Source: Actinomycetota bacterium
Lineage (GTDB): Bacteria; Actinomycetota; Actinomycetes; Streptosporangiales; Streptosporangiaceae
DNA length: 64,000 bases
Direction of reading: 5' to 3'
Assembly (NCBI GenBank): GCA_027313705.1
Contig: DAHVDE010000067.1
Coordinates: forward strand, 117,047 to 181,046
Positions 59,763 to 64,000 of the stretch are shown one piece after another. Numbering within the stretch: position 1 is the stretch's first letter; each line of letters starts with the position of its first letter. The notes under the pieces were generated by a model, which worked only from the letters and a program-made list of their open reading frames with translations, was not told where the DNA came from and did not search any database. The position numbers and the translations under genes are program-made.

Positions 59763-62700
59763 TCAGGCGCGCAGGCGCAGGCCTTTGGGGGTGGGGCGGA
59801 AGCCGGCCGACTCGAGCGCTTGCGCGAGGGGGGAGTCGTAGACGCCGCCGCCGTCGGCACGTTCTACGGTGAGGCGGCCGAGGGCGCCCGCCTTGACCGA
59901 GGTCGCGAGTGCGGTGGCGGCCGGGTTGAGCAGGGCGGGGTCAGACGTCCAGCTCAGCAGCGTCTTTCCGCCGCGCTCCACATAGAGGACTAGCAGGCCG
60001 GCCACCAGGACGACGAGGGCGCCAGCCTTGCGACCCGGCCGGTGCCCGCCAGGGGTCTCGTCCGGGCGCGGCGGCCAGGGAAGGGCGGCGCCGTAGGCGT
60101 TGGCGGGGTCGGTGGCAGCCAGGACGAGGACGGGTATCTCCGGCGCTTTCCGGCCGGAATCTGCCGGGCTGGCCCAGCGTGGCATGACCTCATCACCCCA
60201 GGTCACCGAGTCGGCCCCAGGCACCGAGCCGTCCTGGGTCGCCGTGCCGATCACCGATTCGGTCATCGCGCGCATCCGGTCGACGGCTCCAGGCAGTGCG
60301 AACTGCGCGGCGCCCAGGCCTTCGACGAAGTAGCCGCGCCGGCACTGGCCCGTTTCCTCCATCGCGCGCAGCACCGGGTACAAGGCGCCGAAGCCGCCTG
60401 GCACCCGTTCGGCGCCTGCGACGCCCCTGATGACGATCCCGTGCCGGTCAAGCAGGGAAAGCGCGCGTGCGTGCAGGCGGCGGGTCTGGTCGGGCTCGGC
60501 CGGCGGGACCAGTGACCAGCGGCCGCTCACGATCGGCGGGCCCGCGCTGGACGGCATCGCACCCCGGTGCAGGCTCGGGCGCCTTGACCGCAGGCCGGCG
60601 CCGGGCGGCAGTCCTGCCCCGGCGCCGATGCCCGGATATCGCGGCCTGGCGCCGCCGGCCGCCGGCTTTCCGGCCAGTTCGGTCCTGGCCGCGACCAGGT
60701 CGGCCGCCGCGCCTGACGATTGCCTGAGCGAGCTCGCCGCCTTTCCTGAGCCGAGCATGGTGCGCAAAGGCGCGAGCGTGTCGTTGGTCGCCAGGCCGGC
60801 CCAGACCAGGTCCCACAGGACCGCCGCTATCGCCTGATCGCTGACCCGGTTGAGCATGCGCATCTGGCCGGCCGGGGACTGGTCCTGGCCAGGTGGGCTG
60901 ACCTGGGCCAGCACGCGGTCGGTCAGGGCGCGGAAGAACAGGGCACCTCCGCCGGCCAGCACGGCGAGCACGGCCTCGTGTACCGGGGTCATGGTGATCT
61001 CCCCTGGCGGCGGCAGCAGCAGGGCAGCGGACTCGGCGGGTGCGAGTACCAGCCAGCCGTCGCCCCCTGGCAGCGCCCCGGCGCCGGCCCAGATGACGTC
61101 GCCAGCCGCGGTGAGCTCGTCGAGCATCGCAGGCACGTAGCCGCTTACTCGCGCAGGCAAGATCAGCGATTCCACCGCGGTCGCCGGCATGGCGGTCCCG
61201 GCAAGCTGCTCGACCACCGCATAAACGGCGTCCGGCCCCGCCATCTTGGCCCGCGACCGGCCAGTGGCCTGGTACTGGCCGCCGCCTGGTGGCGATTGCG
61301 CCGATTGCCAGGCCGGGAGGAAAGCCGCGAACACTTGCGGCGGCACCGGCTCGGCTTCTTGCCTGAGCCTGGCCAGGCAACGGCGCTTGAGCATGCTGAG
61401 CACGCTGGCGTCGCACCATTGCGGGCCAGGCAACTGCGGCAGGAATTCACCCTCGACCAGCCGCCCGGCCGCAGTAAGCCGGTGCAGGACGCCTGCGATG
61501 ACCGCGATGCCGAGCCCGTACCTGCCCGCCACCTCGGCCGCGGTAAACGGCCCGCGCGCCCGCGCGTACCTGGCGACCAGATCGCCGAGCGGGTCAGGCA
61601 GCAGTTCGGTGAACGCGAAGGGAATCCCGGTCGGCAGGGCCACACCGAGCGCGTCGCGCAGCCGGCCAGCGTCTTCGATGGCCGCCCACCGCTGCTCTCC
61701 GGCGACTCTTACCTCGATTACCCGGCGCTGTGCGACCAGGTCAGCCAGCCAGCGCGGCCCAGCGTCCGAGTCGGCGCAGCGCTCAGCGATCTCGTCCGCG
61801 CCAAGTGGCCCTAGCTGCATGATCAGGTCGGCCAGGCCTTCCGCCGACGAGCAGCGCCGCCCGGCTGACAGCCGCTGCAAGTCTCTTTGGGTGTCGGCCA
61901 CGACCTGCGGGTCGAGCAGCTCCCTCAGGTCAGCCTGGCCGAGCAGTTCGGCGAGCAGCGCCGAGTCAAGTGCCAGCGCCTGGGCGCGCCGCTCGGCGAG
62001 CGGCGCGTCGCCCTCGTACATGAAGGCGCCGACATACCTGAACAGCAGCGCGCGGCCGAACGGTGACGCGGACGGCGTTTCGACCTCGACCAGCCTGATC
62101 TTTCTGCCAGAAAGATCGCGCATCAAGGCGGTAAGTGCCGGAACGTCGAATACATCCTGCAAGCATTCCCGCATCGTCTCCAGCACGATAGGGAAGCTGC
62201 CGTACCCGCTCGCGACCGTGAGCAGCTGAGCCGCCCGCTGCCGTTGCTGCCAAAGGGGCGAGCGCCTGCCAGGCTGCCGCCTGGGCAGCAGCAGCGCCCG
62301 CGCCGCGCACTCACGAAACCGGGAAGCGAACAGCGCGGAGGAACCGAGCTCGGCCGTGACAAGCTGCTCGACCTCCTGCGGGTCGAGGAGGACGAAGCCG
62401 CCAGGCGGCGGGTCGTCGGTGTCTGGCACCCTGATCACGATGCCGTCGTCGGTGTACATGGCCTGCACGTCCATGCCGCCGTACCGCTCGCGCAACCTGG
62501 CGGCGATCGCGAGCGCCCAAGGCGCGTGCACCTTTGATCCGTACGGGCTATGCAAGATCAGGCGCCAGTCGCCGAGCTCGTCCCTGAACCGCTCGAGCAC
62601 CAGGGTCAGGTCATCGGGTACGTAACCGGTCGCGTCCCGCTGGCTGCTCAGATAGCTGAGCAGGTTCGAGGCGGCCAGCGGGTCGAGCCCGGCCGCGCTC

Positions 62701-64000
62701 AGCCACTCGGTCGCCCGCTCTGGCGCTGCGGTGCCGAGCTCGCGGCAGAACTGGCCGATCGCGCGGCCAAGCTCGGCGGGCCTGCCTGGCGCGTCCCCGT
62801 GCCAGAACGGCAGCTTGCCAGGCTGCCCAGGCGCCGGGGAGACGATCACCTGGTCGGCCGTGATGTCCTCGATCCGCCACGACGTCGCGCCGAGCACGAA
62901 GACGTCGCCGACCCTCGACTCGTACACCATTTCCTCGTCAAGCTCGCCGACCCGCCGGGAGTGGCGCCCTGACGTGCGCCCCGCACCAGCTAGAAAGACC
63001 CCGAATAGCCCGCGATCGGGAATCGTGCCGCCGTTGGTGACGGCCACCCGCTGGCTGCCTGGCCGCCCCCGCAGCGAACCGGTGGCGCGATCCCAGATAA
63101 TCCTTGGCCGCAGCCCCGCGAACTCCTCGCTCGGGTACCTGCCCGCCAGCATGTCGAGCACGGCCTCAAGCACTGGCCTGGTCAGCCCGCTGAACGGCGC
63201 GGCCCGCCTGGCCAGCGCCATCAGGTCATCGACCGACCAGTCGTCCATGGCGGTCATCGCGACGATGTGCTGAGCGAGCACGTCGAGCGGATTCCTCGGC
63301 ATGCGGAGCTCTTCGATCTGGCCTTCGCGCATCCGCCCGGCCACCACCGTGGCCTGCACCAGGTCGCCCTGCCACTTGGGGAAGAACACGCTGCGCGAGA
63401 CGTCACCGACATTGTGCCCGGCCCGGCCGGTGCGCTGGAGGCCGCTGGCGACCGAAGGCGGCGACTCGACCTGGATCACCAGGTCCACCGCGCCCATGTC
63501 GATGCCAAGTTCCAGGCTCGAGGTCGCGACGACGGCGGGAAGCTGACCCGCCTTGAGCGCCTCTTCGATCGAAGTGCGCTCGGCGCGTGAGACCGAGCCG
63601 TGGTGTGCGCGGGCAACCACCTGAGGCTGTCCTTCGGCTGGCAGGTCATAACCGCCGCGCGCCGCGATCTCGGCACGTTCCTCCGCTCGTTCCGCGGCAA
63701 GCTCGTTGAGCCTGGCGCACAGGCGCTCGGCCAGGCGCCGCGAGTTGGCGAACACGATCGTCGACCTGTGGCGCTCGATCGCGTCGAGCACCTGGGCCTC
63801 GACGTGCGGCCAGATGGAATTGCGGCGCGGGTCGGCCGACGGTTCCGCCGCCTGCGGCTGCTGGTAGCCGGCGCCGTCAGGTCGCGGATTGCCGAATCCG
63901 GCTTCTCCGCCGACCTCGGCGGGGCCGATGAGGTGCCCGCCGCTGTTTCGGCGCGGCATCGACTCCAGATCGGACATGTCTTCGACGGGAACGACGATCC
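59763..64000 (-). CDS. Lhr-type ATP-dependent helicase (5' end beyond window)
   Basis: Reverse-strand frame of 1404 residues from ATG 63977, but the frame stays open to the right edge with IVVPVED, part of the conserved Lhr core, so the N terminus (Q, I and Walker A/B motifs) lies outside. Visible motifs: IVFANSRRLAERLCARLN, RAHHGSVSRAERTSIEEALKAG, ATSSLELGIDMGAVDLVIQVESPPSVASGLQRTGRAGH (motifs IV-VI). The Lhr-specific winged-helix and C-terminal region extends to the end. Lhr unwinds RNA:DNA hybrids and is linked to repair in mycobacteria. It converges on the cluster MFS gene with a 29-bp gap. Confidence 0.92.
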   Translation of the reverse strand, partial: IVVPVEDMSDLESMPRRNSGGHLIGPAEVGGEAGFGNPRPDGAGYQQPQAAEPSADPRRNSIWPHVEAQVLDAIERHRSTIVFANSRRLAERLCARLNELAAERAEERAEIAARGGYDLPAEGQPQVVARAHHGSVSRAERTSIEEALKAGQLPAVVATSSLELGIDMGAVDLVIQVESPPSVASGLQRTGRAGHNVGDVSRSVFFPKWQGDLVQATVVAGRMREGQIEELRMPRNPLDVLAQHIVAMTAMDDWSVDDLMALARRAAPFSGLTRPVLEAVLDMLAGRYPSEEFAGLRPRIIWDRATGSLRGRPGSQRVAVTNGGTIPDRGLFGVFLAGAGRTSGRHSRRVGELDEEMVYESRVGDVFVLGATSWRIEDITADQVIVSPAPGQPGKLPFWHGDAPGRPAELGRAIGQFCRELGTAAPERATEWLSAAGLDPLAASNLLSYLSSQRDATGYVPDDLTLVLERFRDELGDWRLILHSPYGSKVHAPWALAIAARLRERYGGMDVQAMYTDDGIVIRVPDTDDPPPGGFVLLDPQEVEQLVTAELGSSALFASRFRECAARALLLPRRQPGRRSPLWQQRQRAAQLLTVASGYGSFPIVLETMRECLQDVFDVPALTALMRDLSGRKIRLVEVETPSASPFGRALLFRYVGAFMYEGDAPLAERRAQALALDSALLAELLGQADLRELLDPQVVADTQRDLQRLSAGRRCSSAEGLADLIMQLGPLGADEIAERCADSDAGPRWLADLVAQRRVIEVRVAGEQRWAAIEDAGRLRDALGVALPTGIPFAFTELLPDPLGDLVARYARARGPFTAAEVAGRYGLGIAVIAGVLHRLTAAGRLVEGEFLPQLPGPQWCDASVLSMLKRRCLARLRQEAEPVPPQVFAAFLPAWQSAQSPPGGGQYQATGRSRAKMAGPDAVYAVVEQLAGTAMPATAVESLILPARVSGYVPAMLDELTAAGDVIWAGAGALPGGDGWLVLAPAESAALLLPPPGEITMTPVHEAVLAVLAGGGALFFRALTDRVLAQVSPPGQDQSPAGQMRMLNRVSDQAIAAVLWDLVWAGLATNDTLAPLRTMLGSGKAASSLRQSSGAAADLVAARTELAGKPAAGGARPRYPGIGAGAGLPPGAGLRSRRPSLHRGAMPSSAGPPIVSGRWSLVPPAEPDQTRRLHARALSLLDRHGIVIRGVAGAERVPGGFGALYPVLRAMEETGQCRRGYFVEGLGAAQFALPGAVDRMRAMTESVIGTATQDGSVPGADSVTWGDEVMPRWASPADSGRKAPEIPVLVLAATDPANAYGAALPWPPRPDETPGGHRPGRKAGALVVLVAGLLVLYVERGGKTLLSWTSDPALLNPAATALATSVKAGALGRLTVERADGGGVYDSPLAQALESAGFRPTPKGLRLRA

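Noticed and set aside
1..64000. tRNA, rRNA or insertion-sequence genes
   Set aside because: None recognised by eye; no tRNA T-loop in a plausible cloverleaf context, no transposase motifs seen. A covariance scan would be decisive.

Overview
The window is about 64 kb of high-GC, densely packed DNA from an actinomycete, most likely a filamentous, sporulating one. The reasons are gene content and order: a dapA - RNase J - ftsK - rodZ-like - rimO - pgsA - clgR backbone as in Streptomyces and mycobacteria, two adjacent dynamin-like GTPases followed by ssb and ettA, a SARP-type regulator, truncated haemoglobin O, and GTG starts coupled by GTGA overlaps. Arg codons AGG look unusually common for a Streptomyces, so a less-studied order is possible. 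No rRNA, tRNA, CRISPR array or insertion sequence was recognised.

Layout. 1-20 kb: envelope/sugar region, with a nickel transporter (cut by the left edge, with a candidate Nur box), two GT2 paralogues, a nucleotide-sugar dehydrogenase, three NDP-sugar epimerase-type genes (one of the UDP-sulfoquinovose-synthase type), a GtrA flippase-like protein, a polyprenyl-type GT2, a large membrane protein and secreted beta-helix and DUF1906/propeller proteins. Between these lie glyA, an MFS exporter and a DUF6504 gene with a LexA-like box. 20-27 kb: dynamin pair, ssb, ettA. 27-34 kb: a sarcosine/dimethylglycine dehydrogenase-like fusion, a PPOX gene remnant, glbO, an HNH nuclease, an MFS gene coupled to a decayed arsR, an acyl-CoA dehydrogenase and a SnoaL-like gene. 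34.3-35.66 kb: a 1.4-kb non-coding stretch with two copies of a structured, terminator-ended element, each preceded by DnaA-box-like sequences, and a six-unit 17-bp tandem array. 35.7-38.3 kb: dapA and rnj. 38.3-42.7 kb: an aryl-CoA operon (2-aminobenzoyl-CoA monooxygenase/reductase type, RidA, aryl-CoA ligase). 42.8-50.7 kb: ftsK, rodZ-like, rimO, pgsA, clgR, an Rrf2 regulator and a LURP-one-like gene. 50.7-51.6 kb: acetamidase/formamidase. 51.8-59.7 kb: a compact RiPP-like cluster. 59.8 kb to the right edge: an Lhr-type helicase, cut by the edge.

The most promising undescribed system is the RiPP-like cluster: SARP/NB-ARC regulator, GT1 glycosyltransferase, DUF6895-like protein A, a 43-residue acidic precursor ending in DDWCVINLSKL, a radical SAM/SPASM enzyme, DUF6895-like protein B and an MFS exporter, mostly linked by 4-bp overlaps. 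It predicts a radical-SAM-modified, possibly glycosylated and exported peptide whose only Trp and Cys lie side by side near the C terminus. The second is the duplicated non-coding element at 34.3-35.66 kb.
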